Positions 1 through 7,557 of a DNA stretch of 64,000 bases are shown in pieces. How positions within the stretch are numbered: position 1 is the first letter of the stretch; each line of letters starts with the position of its first letter. This DNA comes from Streptomyces sp. CB01373 (lineage in GTDB: Bacteria > Actinomycetota > Actinomycetes > Streptomycetales > Streptomycetaceae), in NCBI RefSeq assembly GCF_002803075.1, contig NZ_NNBK01000018.1, forward strand, positions 113,412 through 177,411. The letters are read 5' to 3'. The notes under the pieces are model-generated. The model saw only the letters and a list, made by a program, of their open reading frames with translations, was not told the origin of the DNA and made no database searches. The translations under genes and the position numbers were made by a program.

Positions 1-261
1 GATCGTGCCGTGGATCGTGAAGAGCTCGTTGTAGGTCTGCTGGTTCATGAACTGCAGGCCCGGCTGAGCGAGTTCGGCGCGCATCGCCATCGCCAGCAGA
101 CCGCCCAGCAGGAAGAAGCCGAACGCCGTGACCATGTAGAGCCTGCCGATCACCTTGTGATCGGTCGTCGAGGCCCACTCCAGCAGCTTCCGGCCGAGCG
201 GGCGGGAGGGGGCGGCGGGCCGCTCGGCGATGGACGTGGATGTTTCGGACATGTCGGTCAT
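1..261 (-). CDS. ctaD: Cytochrome c oxidase subunit I, N-terminal part (runs off the window)
   Basis: Only the first 87 codons are present, and the gene continues past position 1. CtaD is the haem-copper catalytic subunit of aa3 oxidase in the cytoplasmic membrane. The visible part starts MTDMSETSTSIAERPA, has the conserved STTDHKVIGRLYMVTAF segment before helix 1, then helix 1 (FFLLGGLLAMAMRAELA), and ends in the conserved YNELFTIHGTI, close to the first haem ligand region. A second in-frame ATG lies at 252, so the exact start could be three codons later. The rest of the ctaCDF operon should lie beyond the left edge. Confidence 0.95.
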   Translation of the reverse strand, partial: MTDMSETSTSIAERPAAPSRPLGRKLLEWASTTDHKVIGRLYMVTAFGFFLLGGLLAMAMRAELAQPGLQFMNQQTYNELFTIHGTI

Positions 262-359
262 CGGCGGCGAGGCTACCGCCCTGCCCCGCGACCGGGCCCG
301 CGCCACGCCCTCGCCGGCCCGGCAGGCATCGGCCGGGCGGGGCCGGGTACCCGGCGACC

Positions 360-728
360 ATGGACACCACCTGGTACGAAGCAGCCGGTGCCGGCTCCAT
401 CGCCGGCATCGCCGTCATCGTCGTCGGCGGTCTGGCCATCGCGGCCGTCCTGGTGTGGGCCGTCCGGCTCGGCATCAGGGTCAAGCAGGCCGAGCCGAGG
501 ACGCCCCGGGGCGGCGAGCACCCGACACTGCCGGACTCCGGGCCGGTCCACGAGGAACGCCATCGGCGCGAGCCGGTCGAGGTGCCCCGGGCGGAGGAGA
601 CCGGCCGGCGCCTGACCCCGCACGAACTCGGTTCCCTGGGCAGCAGGCGCAGCGAGGACCAGAGCCGCCCGCGCTGGGAGGAGGGCTCCAGCGGCTCGTT
701 CGGCAGCGGGGGCTCCGGTGGCAGGTGA
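360..728 (+). CDS. DUF6479 family membrane-anchored small protein
   Basis: A 122-residue protein of unknown function. It has a single N-terminal membrane helix (GIAVIVVGGLAIAAVLVWAV, about residues 14-33), a short basic stop (RLGIRVKQ) and a long polar cytoplasmic tail containing the family-typical stretches LPDSGPV, RRLTPHEL and a Gly/Ser-rich end (SSGSFGSGGSGG). This order (helix, LPDSGPV, RRLTPHEL, GSFGSGG) is what I recognise as DUF6479, a family largely confined to Streptomyces. It is divergent from ctaD, with about 100 bp between the two starts. Confidence 0.75.
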   Translation: MDTTWYEAAGAGSIAGIAVIVVGGLAIAAVLVWAVRLGIRVKQAEPRTPRGGEHPTLPDSGPVHEERHRREPVEVPRAEETGRRLTPHELGSLGSRRSEDQSRPRWEEGSSGSFGSGGSGGR

Positions 729-788
729 CCGGGGCGTTCCGGAGGAAGCCGCTCCACAGCATGTGACGCAGAAGGAAGATGAGGCGTC

Positions 789-968
789 GTGATCGCGCAC
801 ACCAGTGAGAAACACCCCGTACGGCCCCCCGAGACGGGCTGGGCGCAGGCTCGCCGCCGGCAGGAGGAGGGCGTGCGCACCTGCCTCCCCGCGCTTGAGG
901 ACCGCCGCGGCGGCCCTCAGCAGGACCGCACGGGCAACGAGTCGAACATCGTGCGGGGCGAGGACTGA
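789..968 (+). CDS. Small hypothetical protein (59 aa)
   Basis: A short reading frame with a GTG start preceded by purine-rich GGAAG and GAGG sequences. It encodes a very polar, Arg-rich product with no membrane segment, ending RTGNESNIVRGED. It follows DUF6479 by 60 bp on the same strand, and that position is the main reason to list it. Third-position GC is high but this is weak proof in such DNA. I do not recognise the family, and it could be a chance frame. Confidence 0.35.
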   Translation: MIAHTSEKHPVRPPETGWAQARRRQEEGVRTCLPALEDRRGGPQQDRTGNESNIVRGED

Positions 969-1100
969 ACCGCTGGTCCGGGCAGGCGGCGGCCCGGCCG
1001 CGGGGCGCGGGGAGGCAGGCGGCCGGACCGGCGGCGGGGCGGATGCCGGGCTGTGGGGGCGGGGGGAGGCAGGCGTGCGGCGCGCGGCGCGCCCGCCGGG

Positions 1101-1688
1101 TCAGGCGTGCGTCTTGGCCAGCATTTCGAGGATCTCGGCGGTGGTGCCGGTCTCGCCCAGGCGCGGGAAGATCCGCTCCACACTGCCCCGGTGGGCCTCG
1201 GCGTCCATGTCGCTCATGGCGTCGGTGGCCAGGGTGACGTGGTAGCCGTGTTCGTGGGCGGCGCGGGCGGTGGACTCCACGCCGATGCTGGTGGCGATGC
1301 CGGTCAGCACGATCTGCGTCACCCCGCGGCGGCGCAGCTGCACATCGAGGTCGGTGCCGTGGAAGGCACCCCAGTTGTGCTTGGTGACGGTGATGTCGCC
1401 GGCGTGCCCCGCCAGCTCGGGAACGATCACGTCCCAGCCCTCGGGGCGGGCGCCGCCGCCGGAACGCGTCGCCTCGGTGCGGCCGGGCGGCACGTCGGCG
1501 AAGTCGGGGGCGAAGGAGACCCGGACCAGGACGATGGGCAGGTTCCTGGCGCGGAACGCGTCGGCCAGTTCGGCCGAACGGGAGACCACCTCGGGGCCGG
1601 AGTACGGCTGGGTGGGAGCGGCGGCGATGCCGGCCTGCAGGTCGATCACGACGAGTGCGGTGCGCGGGTCGAGCGCGGTGAGTGCCAT
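1101..1688 (-). CDS. Isochorismatase-fold hydrolase lacking the catalytic cysteine
   Basis: A 195-residue cytoplasmic protein of the isochorismatase/nicotinamidase fold. The Asp of the catalytic triad is visible in VVIDLQ (D16) and the Lys in TVTKHNWGAF (K103). At the nucleophile position, where family members read TD(H)CV, this protein has ATSIGVEST, i.e. Gly136 instead of Cys. The cis-peptide region (GIAT) is kept. Family knowledge: members without Cys cannot use the amidase mechanism but may act as isochorismatase-type hydrolases, which rely on the Asp. It sits 55 bp downstream of the MarR gene on the same strand, so co-transcription and MarR control are likely. The substrate is unknown. 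Confidence 0.85.
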   Translation of the reverse strand: MALTALDPRTALVVIDLQAGIAAAPTQPYSGPEVVSRSAELADAFRARNLPIVLVRVSFAPDFADVPPGRTEATRSGGGARPEGWDVIVPELAGHAGDITVTKHNWGAFHGTDLDVQLRRRGVTQIVLTGIATSIGVESTARAAHEHGYHVTLATDAMSDMDAEAHRGSVERIFPRLGETGTTAEILEMLAKTHA

Positions 1689-1742
1689 GGTGGGGTCAGG
1701 CCTTTCGCATGAGCTTCGACTGGTGTTGATGGGTGCTGCTTG

Positions 1743-2204
1743 TCAGGACTGGGTGAGCCGTTCCAGCAGGGCGAACGCCTCGAGGAGCGTTTCCCGCTCG
1801 GCCTCGGTGTAGCGGTCCTGCAGGGCCCGGGTCAGCCACTCCCCGCGGCTCTGCCGGTCGCCCGCGATGCGCTCGCGGCCGGCCTCGGTCAGGGTGACGA
1901 GCTGACGCCGCCCGTCCTCGGGATCGGGGCTGCGCCGGATGAGCCCGTGCCGCTCCAGGGCGGCGAGCGTGGCGGCCATGGACTGCGGCCGGACCCCCTC
2001 GGTGGCGGCCAGGGCACTGGCCGTGGCGGCGCCGTGCTTGCCGACCAGGGTGAGGGCCGACACCTGGGGCGGGGTCAGGTCCTCGTCCCGCGCGACCTCA
2101 CGGATCCGGCGCCGCAGCCGGCTGAACACCACCCGCAGGTCGCGGGCGGCTTGCGCGGAGGAGGCGGAGGTGCCCGGAGGTACCTCGCCGGCCTTGTGAT
2201 CCAT
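1743..2204 (-). CDS. MarR family transcriptional regulator
   Basis: A 153-residue winged-helix repressor. The helix-turn-helix and wing are visible in LTPPQVSALTLVGKHG, VRPQSMAATLAALERHGL and IRRSPDPEDGRRQLVTLTE, the MarR signature, with a C-terminal dimerisation helix. I chose the ATG at 2204 (MDHKAGEV); the frame stays open upstream but without a good start. It is the first gene of a pair with the isochorismatase-fold hydrolase. Two tandem 14-bp repeats lie 35-62 bp upstream of the start and are the probable autoregulatory operator. The ligand is not predictable. Confidence 0.9.
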   Translation of the reverse strand: MDHKAGEVPPGTSASSAQAARDLRVVFSRLRRRIREVARDEDLTPPQVSALTLVGKHGAATASALAATEGVRPQSMAATLAALERHGLIRRSPDPEDGRRQLVTLTEAGRERIAGDRQSRGEWLTRALQDRYTEAERETLLEAFALLERLTQS

Positions 2205-2238
2205 GACAGCACCGTAGATCCGTCCGGGCGGAACTGTC

Positions 2239-2266
2239 CAGTCTGAACTGAACAGTCTCAACTGAA
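2239..2266. promoter_or_regulatory. Tandem 14-bp repeat, probable MarR operator
   Basis: Two head-to-tail copies, CAGTCTGAACTGAA (2239-2252) and CAGTCTCAACTGAA (2253-2266), differ at one position. Each contains an imperfect dyad CAGT-N4-ACTG. They lie in the divergent spacer between the MarR gene (start 2204, minus) and the phosphodiesterase gene (start 2314, plus), in the place expected for an autoregulatory MarR site. The partial sequence AACTGTCCAGT just before them looks like a third half-site. Confidence 0.6.
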
Positions 2267-2313
2267 GAACTTGCGCGCGGTCGCCGTCGCGGCCCCCGCA
2301 GTACGCTGCTCTC

Positions 2314-2820
2314 GTGCGTCTGCTGCTGATGTCCGACACCCATCTGCCCAAGCGCGCCAAGGAACTGCCCCCGCGGTTGCTCGCCGAACTCCCGAACGCC
2401 GACATCGTCGTCCACGCCGGGGACTGGGTGGACGCCGCGACGCTCGACCTGCTGGGGAGCCGCAGCCGCCGCCTGATCGGCGTCTTCGGCAACAACGACG
2501 GCCCCGAACTGTGCGCCCGCCTGCCCGAGGTGGCCCGCGCCGACCTGGGCGGGCTGTGCCTCGGCGTCGTCCACGAGACCGGACCGGCCCAGGGCCGTGA
2601 GGGCCGCTGCGCCGGCCGCTTCCCCGACCTCGACGTCCTGGTCTTCGGGCACAGTCACATCCCCTGGGACACCACGGCGCCCTCCGGTCTGCGCCTGCTC
2701 AACCCGGGCTCGCCGACCGACCGCCGCCGCCAGCCCCACTGCACCTACATGACCGCGACCGTGACACGTGGCCGTCTGACCGACGTGGAACTGCACCGGC
2801 TGCCGCGCCGCACCCCGTGA
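2314..2820 (+). CDS. YfcE/MJ0936-type metallophosphoesterase
   Basis: A 168-residue cytoplasmic calcineurin-fold phosphoesterase with a GTG start. All metal-binding blocks are visible in order: SDTH (7-10), GDWVD (36-40), GNND (59-62), a His in VVHE (87) and GHSH (112-115), followed by LNPGSPTDRR. The length matches the small YfcE-like phosphodiesterases, which hydrolyse phosphodiester bonds using two metal ions; the natural substrate is generally unknown. It is divergent from the MarR gene and ends just before a strong hairpin. Confidence 0.9.
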   Translation: MRLLLMSDTHLPKRAKELPPRLLAELPNADIVVHAGDWVDAATLDLLGSRSRRLIGVFGNNDGPELCARLPEVARADLGGLCLGVVHETGPAQGREGRCAGRFPDLDVLVFGHSHIPWDTTAPSGLRLLNPGSPTDRRRQPHCTYMTATVTRGRLTDVELHRLPRRTP

Positions 2821-2868
2821 CGCACCCGGCTGCCGGGTGGTGTCGCGCGAGGACGTGACCACACAGCA

Positions 2869-2895
2869 GGGCAGCCCCTGAGTCAGGGGCTGCCC
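2869..2895. terminator. Bidirectional intrinsic terminator hairpin
   Basis: A perfect 12-bp inverted repeat, GGGCAGCCCCTG and CAGGGGCTGCCC, with a 3-nt loop (AGT). It sits 48 bp after the phosphodiesterase stop codon. The following plus-strand sequence has pyrimidine-rich CTCTTCCCTTTCTC instead of a pure T run, as is usual in Streptomyces. Confidence 0.75.
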
Positions 2896-2900
2896 CGGGG

Positions 2901-2993
2901 TCACTCTTCCCTTTCTCGTATCCGACTTCTCGGCGAGATCCGGGCCGCTCGATGCGTGGCGGCGGCCCGGTCGCTGCGAGTGTGCGCTTTCAC
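2901..2993 (-). CDS. Possible 30-codon small protein (weak)
   Basis: A GTG frame preceded by a perfect AAGGAGGT Shine-Dalgarno, although the spacing is short (2-3 nt). It encodes a basic peptide beginning VKAHTRSDRAAATHR and ending at a TGA that abuts the terminator hairpin. Ribosome site, frame and terminator in that order are suggestive, but the product is Arg-rich low-complexity of the kind that arises by chance at high GC. Confidence 0.22.
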   Translation of the reverse strand: MKAHTRSDRAAATHRAARISPRSRIREREE

Positions 2994-3215
2994 GGACCTC
3001 CTTCCCACTGGGATGTCTGCGGCACATGTGCTGCGGAGGCCATGCATGCCTCATCCGTTGAAGGCGCACGTACCCCTCCCGCAGAGCCTCACACCATCGA
3101 ATCCGCAAAACCCGGATGAAAGCCGGAAACAGCAGGTCACACGGGCAACGAGCGACTGATCGAGTCTCATGGGCACCCTTCGCACCACGGACGGGTCGCG
3201 AGCGGCCGTGGCCGG

Positions 3216-3866
3216 TCAGGGGCGCCGGAGCCGGCGTACGGCGACGATCAGCAGCGCCACCGCCAGGGCCGCGCCGGCCGCCGCGGCGGCGCGCTTGGCG
3301 ACCGGCACACCGGCGGTGCGCAGCAGATCGAGGGGCTCGGTCTCCGGCTCCGCGGGCTCTCCACGTACCTTCGCCGTGCCCCCGGCGGCGCCCTCGGCCG
3401 TCGCGGGCGGCGTCTCGGACGGCGTCTCGGCGAGGCGCCGCGAAAGACAGTCGGCGAACTGGCCCACCAGCCGGTCGCCCACCTCCGCCAGCACCCCGCG
3501 CCCGAACTGCGCCGGGCGGCCGGTCACCGTCAGATCGGTCCGCACCGACACCGCCGTGCCGCCGTCACGCTCATGAAGCGTGCCCGTGACGGTGGCCCGC
3601 GCCGTGCCCTGCCCGCGCGTCTCCCGGCCACTGGCGGCCAGGACCATGCGGTGCGCCGCCTCGTCCTGCTCCTCGAAGACCGCCGTCCCCTTGTAGTCGA
3701 CCGTGATCGGCCCCAGCTTGACCTTGACCGAACCGGTCACGGTCGTGCCGTCGTACTCCTGCACGGTGGCCCCCGGCAGGCACGGTGCCACGCGCTCGAT
3801 GTCCAGGAGCGCCCGCCAGGCGTCGTCGACCGGCACGGGCACGGTGAACTCGTGGTGCAGTTCCAT
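3216..3866 (-). CDS. coxG: CoxG-like SRPBCC protein with C-terminal membrane anchor
   Basis: A 216-residue protein of the CO dehydrogenase subunit G family. Residues 1-145 form an SRPBCC/START-like fold: MELHHEFTVPVPVDDAWRAL, LPGATV, and KLGPITVDYKGTA are typical. A Pro/Glu-rich linker follows, then a C-terminal helix (AAAAAGAALAVALLIVAV) with a basic end, so the domain is probably held at the inner face of the membrane. CoxG is thought to recruit the CODH complex to the membrane. Its Shine-Dalgarno (GAGGAG) lies within the 15-bp gap after xdhC, and it is the last gene of the seven-gene cox operon. Confidence 0.88.
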   Translation of the reverse strand: MELHHEFTVPVPVDDAWRALLDIERVAPCLPGATVQEYDGTTVTGSVKVKLGPITVDYKGTAVFEEQDEAAHRMVLAASGRETRGQGTARATVTGTLHERDGGTAVSVRTDLTVTGRPAQFGRGVLAEVGDRLVGQFADCLSRRLAETPSETPPATAEGAAGGTAKVRGEPAEPETEPLDLLRTAGVPVAKRAAAAAGAALAVALLIVAVRRLRRP

Positions 3867-3881
3867 GACTTCTCCTCGCAG

Positions 3882-4988
3882 TCAGGCGGAGCCGGTCGCG
3901 TGGATGGCTCCGGCGGTCACGGCCAGGGGAGCGCCGGTGCCGCCCCAGCGCAGCGCGACGATCTCGGCCGCGACGGACACGGCCACCTCCTCCGGGGTAC
4001 GGGCGCCGAGGTCGAGTCCCACGGGGGAGCGCAGCCGGGCGAGCTCGTCCTCCGTCAGACCAGCCTCGACCAGCCGCTCCAACCGGTCGTGGTGGGTACG
4101 GCGGCTGCCCATCGCGCCGATATACGCGGCGGGCCGGCGCAGCGCCTCCTCCAGCAGCGGTACGTCGAACTTCGGGTCGTGCGTCAGGACGCAGATCACC
4201 GTGCGCTCGTCCGTCTCCGTACCGTGCAGATAGCGGTGCGGCCAGTCCACGACCACCTCCACGCCCGCCGGGAAGCGTTTCGGTGTGGCGAACACCGGAC
4301 GGGCGTCGCACACCGTGACGCGGTAGCCGAGGAAGGCGCCGATACGGGCCACCGCGGCCGCGTAGTCGATCGCGCCGAACACCAGCATCCGCGGCGGCGG
4401 CGCGAAGGAGTGCAGGAACACCGTGACGGCGTCCTCGCGGCGCTCGCCCCGTGCCCCGTAGTGCCTCAGCCCGGTGGCGCCCTGGGCGAGTTCGCCGCGG
4501 GCGTCGGCGGTCACCGCCACGTCCAGGCCGGGCGTGCCCAGCGTGCCCGCCACGGTGCCGGGCCACACCGCGAGCGTCGCCCCGCGCGGGGCCGGCCCGT
4601 CGACCACGGTCGCCACGGTCACGGGATCGCCCGCGGCGACGGACGCGGCGACCGCGCCGAAGGCCGGGTCCGACTCGTGGGTCACCGGCCTGACCAGCAC
4701 CGAGATCTCACCACCGCAGGTGAGTCCCACCGCGAAGGCGTCCTCGTCGCTGTAGCCGAACGTCTCCAGCCGTGCCTGGCCGTCGGCAGCGACCTCCTGG
4801 GCCAGCTCGAACACCGCCCCCTCCACGCACCCGCCGGACACGCTCCCCACCACCTCGTCGTCCGGACCCACGGCCATCGACGCGCCCGGTTCGCGCGGCG
4901 CGCTGCGACTGACCGTGACGACGGTGGCGAGGCCGAACGGCACCCGCGCCGCATACCACCGCTCCAGTACCGGAAGAATCTCCCGCAC
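3882..4988 (-). CDS. XdhC/CoxI family molybdenum-cofactor maturation protein
   Basis: A 368-residue cytoplasmic protein. The N-terminal XdhC/CoxI domain is recognisable from the block around SGGCVEGAV and GLTCGGE, and the C-terminal Rossmann XdhC_C domain from MLVFGAIDYAAAVARIGAFL, CDARPVFAT, HDPKFD and YIGAMGSR. The family binds and sulfurates the Mo cofactor for insertion into xanthine dehydrogenase/CODH-type hydroxylases. I set the start at GTG 4988 because GAGGAG stands 6 nt before it; the gap to the upstream VWA gene stop is 2 nt, implying coupled translation. Confidence 0.92.
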   Translation of the reverse strand: MREILPVLERWYAARVPFGLATVVTVSRSAPREPGASMAVGPDDEVVGSVSGGCVEGAVFELAQEVAADGQARLETFGYSDEDAFAVGLTCGGEISVLVRPVTHESDPAFGAVAASVAAGDPVTVATVVDGPAPRGATLAVWPGTVAGTLGTPGLDVAVTADARGELAQGATGLRHYGARGERREDAVTVFLHSFAPPPRMLVFGAIDYAAAVARIGAFLGYRVTVCDARPVFATPKRFPAGVEVVVDWPHRYLHGTETDERTVICVLTHDPKFDVPLLEEALRRPAAYIGAMGSRRTHHDRLERLVEAGLTEDELARLRSPVGLDLGARTPEEVAVSVAAEIVALRWGGTGAPLAVTAGAIHATGSA

Positions 4989-4990
4989 GT

Positions 4991-6661
4991 TCAGCTCCTC
5001 TCCGACAACCCCGGCAGCTCGCCGGCCGCGTCCGTGCCGGCGCCCTGCACCACCGCCGCCAGACGCTCCAGCGCGGCCAGGCTGTGCCCCTCGACGAAGT
5101 CGTCCACGCTGGGCAGCGCCGCGGCCATGCCGGCGGCCAGCGGCGCGTAACCGGGGCGCGCCTTGCGGGGATTGGACCAGACCACCCGGTGCGCGAGCCG
5201 GTGCAGGCGGCGCATCTGGGCGGCGAGCAGGTGCGGGTCGCCGCGCTCCCATCCGTCGGACAGCAGCACCACGACGGCACCGCGCGCCATGCCCCGCTGG
5301 CCCCAGCGGTCCAGGAACTCCCGCAGCAGCTCACCCAGGCGGGTGCCCCCGCGCCAGTCGGGTACGGCCTCGGCGACCGCGGCCATGGCCAGATCCGGGT
5401 CGCGGTGGGACAGCTCCCGGGTGACCCGGGTCAGCCGGGTGCCGATGGTGAACACCTCCGTACGGCGGCCCCGGGCGGCGGCGTGCGCGAAGCGCAGCAG
5501 GGCGTCGGCGTAGGGCCCCATGGATCCGCTGACGTCGACCAGCAGCACCACCCGCCGCGGCCGCTCCGCCCGCGCGTGCCGCCGCAGCAGTGCGGGCTCG
5601 CCGCCCAGCCGGAGCAGCTCCCGCACGGTGCGGTGCGGGTCGACGGACCCGCGCCGGGCCGGCCGGCGTCGCGCGGTGCGCCGCGGCTGCCCGCGCAGCG
5701 CGAACGCGGCGAGCAGCCGGCGCACCTGCGCGCGTTCGGCGGGGTCGAGCTCGGCCACGTCGCGGTGGCGCAGCACCTCGGCGGAGCTGGCGATCGAGGC
5801 GGTGGGCGGGCCCTGCGGCTCCTCTCCGGGCGGCCCGGCACGCGACCCCGCGGGCGCCTCACGCAGGACCAGCCGCGGCCGGGGCGGGGGAACGGCCCGG
5901 GCCGGCCGGGCCGGCGTCCTGTCGGTGCCGAAGTACGCGGCGAACACCCGCTCGTAGCGCTCCAGATCGTCCCGGTCCCCGCACAGCGTCACCCGGCCCG
6001 CCCAGTACACGTCCGCCCGCAAACCGGGGCGCAGGGCGTCCACCGCGCGCAGGAAGGCGTGCACCCGCTCGGCGCTCGCCGCGACCCCGGCAGCCCGCAG
6101 CGCCCGAGCGAAACCCAGCAGCGCGGCATCGCCACCGGGCCCACCGGCCCCACGGCCTTCACCGCGCCCGCCGTGCCCTGCGCTGCCGCTCTGTGCGGTG
6201 GGAACGTCCATGCCGGCGGCGCTGTCGGGCGGCTGCTCCGGCGGGCCGGGCGCGTTGCTGCGCTCGTCGGACCCAGCCGGACCGCGGCCTTCATCGCGAC
6301 CGCTCGTCGCGATGTGGGCACCGTGCCCTGCGCTCCCGCTCTGGGCGGCGGGGACCCCCAAGGCGGCGGCGCTGCCGGGCGGCCGCTCCGGCGGGCCGGG
6401 CGCGTTGCTGCGCTCGTCGGACCCAGCCGGACCGCGGCCTTCATCGCGACCGCTCGTCGCGATGTGGGCACCGTGCCGTGCGCTCCCGCTCTGGGCGGCG
6501 GGGATCCCCAAGGCGGCGGCGCTGCCGGGCGGCCGCTCCGGCGGGCCGGGCGCGTTGCTGCGCTCGTCGGACCCAGCCGGACCGCGGCCTTCGCCGCGAC
6601 CGCTCGCGACGGCGTCCGCGCCGTGCCGGGCGTCCGTCGTGGAGGGGTGTTCCCCGGTCAT
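4991..6661 (-). CDS. coxE: VWA-domain protein (CoxE-type) with a repetitive N-terminal extension
   Basis: A 556-residue protein. The C-terminal half is the CoxE/VWA_CoxE domain with a complete MIDAS motif DVSGS (376-380) followed by TRLG and LLSDGWERG. CoxE works with the MoxR-type ATPase (CoxD) in assembling the [CuSMoO2] or related active site of form I and II hydroxylases. Unusually, about the first 165 residues consist of roughly three copies of a 50-residue Pro/Gly/Ala-rich repeat containing GPAGSDERSNAPGPPE. They are encoded by near-identical 150-bp DNA units and are not part of the family core. The start at ATG 6661 is 5 bp after the ATPase stop. Confidence 0.88.
   Translation of the reverse strand: MTGEHPSTTDARHGADAVASGRGEGRGPAGSDERSNAPGPPERPPGSAAALGIPAAQSGSARHGAHIATSGRDEGRGPAGSDERSNAPGPPERPPGSAAALGVPAAQSGSAGHGAHIATSGRDEGRGPAGSDERSNAPGPPEQPPDSAAGMDVPTAQSGSAGHGGRGEGRGAGGPGGDAALLGFARALRAAGVAASAERVHAFLRAVDALRPGLRADVYWAGRVTLCGDRDDLERYERVFAAYFGTDRTPARPARAVPPPRPRLVLREAPAGSRAGPPGEEPQGPPTASIASSAEVLRHRDVAELDPAERAQVRRLLAAFALRGQPRRTARRRPARRGSVDPHRTVRELLRLGGEPALLRRHARAERPRRVVLLVDVSGSMGPYADALLRFAHAAARGRRTEVFTIGTRLTRVTRELSHRDPDLAMAAVAEAVPDWRGGTRLGELLREFLDRWGQRGMARGAVVVLLSDGWERGDPHLLAAQMRRLHRLAHRVVWSNPRKARPGYAPLAAGMAAALPSVDDFVEGHSLAALERLAAVVQGAGTDAAGELPGLSERS
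6181..6630. repeat. Three tandem 150-bp in-frame repeats inside the VWA gene
   Basis: Near-identical 150-bp units recur with the same landmark (gcgggccgggcgcgttgctg) at 6241, 6391 and 6541. Because 150 is divisible by three, each unit adds exactly 50 residues to the VWA protein. The copies differ by only a few bases between 6241 and 6590, and the outer ends of the array are diverged. The similarity is at nucleotide level, so the duplications are recent or homogenised. Confidence 0.85.
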
Positions 6662-6666
6662 GGTGA

Positions 6667-7542
6667 TCACGTCCCCCGGCCCGCGAGGACCGTCGCGAAG
6701 TCCAGGCCGCGGGCGCGGTCCGTGTCCTCGCGGTACTTCAGGACCGAGCCCAGGGTGGACACCGCCAGTTCCGCGTCGACCTCGTTCGCGCCGAGGGCGT
6801 CCAGGGCGCGGGCCCAGTCCAGGGTCTCGGCCACGCCGGGCGGCTTGAGCAGGTCCTCGGCGCGCAGGGCCTGCACCAGCGCGGTCACCTGTTCCGCGAG
6901 CCGCGCCGACACCTGCGGCAACCTGCGCCGGACGATGGCGAGTTCGCGGCCGAAACCGGGATGGTCGAACCAGTGGTACAGACACCTCCGCTTGAGCGCG
7001 TCGTGCACCTCGCGGGTGCGGTTGGAGGTCAGCACGACCACCGGCGGAACCTCCGCCCGCAACGTGCCGAGCTCCGGAATCGTCACCTGGAACTCCGACA
7101 GCACCTCCAGCAGGAACGCCTCGAACTCGTCGTCGGCCCGGTCGATCTCGTCGACCAGCAGCACCGACGGCTGCGTCTGCAGTGCCCGCAGCAGCGGCCG
7201 GGCGACCAGGAACCGCCGGTCGTACAGCTCGCGCTCCAGCCGCTCCGCGTCCCTGACTCCGGCGGCCTCGGCGGCCCGCAGATGCAGCAGCTGGCGCGGG
7301 AAGTCCCAGTCGTACAGCGCCTGGGAGGCGTCGATGCCCTCATGGCACTGGAGCCGGATCAGCGGCGCGCCGAGCACCTCGGCGAGGGCGGAGGCGAGCG
7401 CCGTCTTGCCGACGCCCGCGTCGCCCTCGCAGAAGACCGGCCGGTGCAGCCGCAGCGCCAGGAAGCAGGCGACGGCGAGCCCGTCGTCGACGAGGTAACC
7501 GGTCCGCTCCAGACAGGAACGCACCTGCTCGGGGCTGTCCAT
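6667..7542 (-). CDS. coxD: MoxR-type AAA+ ATPase of the cox operon
   Basis: A 291-residue cytoplasmic ATPase. Walker A is GDAGVGKT (40-47) and Walker B VLLVDEIDR (D131, E132), followed by sensor 1 (VVLTSN) and the arginine finger region KRRCLYHWFDHP typical of CoxD/MoxR proteins. CoxD-type ATPases partially unfold the hydroxylase so that sulfur and copper can be inserted, together with the VWA partner encoded next. It starts 15 bp after the coxM stop. Confidence 0.92.
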   Translation of the reverse strand: MDSPEQVRSCLERTGYLVDDGLAVACFLALRLHRPVFCEGDAGVGKTALASALAEVLGAPLIRLQCHEGIDASQALYDWDFPRQLLHLRAAEAAGVRDAERLERELYDRRFLVARPLLRALQTQPSVLLVDEIDRADDEFEAFLLEVLSEFQVTIPELGTLRAEVPPVVVLTSNRTREVHDALKRRCLYHWFDHPGFGRELAIVRRRLPQVSARLAEQVTALVQALRAEDLLKPPGVAETLDWARALDALGANEVDAELAVSTLGSVLKYREDTDRARGLDFATVLAGRGT

Positions 7543-7557
7543 GGAAGTGATCGGCGC

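Larger units (their letters stand above)
2821..3215. other. Long intergenic region between the phosphodiesterase and coxG
   Basis: This 395-bp gap holds a strong terminator hairpin at its left end and one candidate 30-codon frame on the minus strand (2901-2993). The stretch 3000-3170 is lower in GC than its surroundings, and I found no recognisable gene there. Both flanking genes end into this gap (phosphodiesterase on plus, coxG on minus). Confidence 0.6.
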
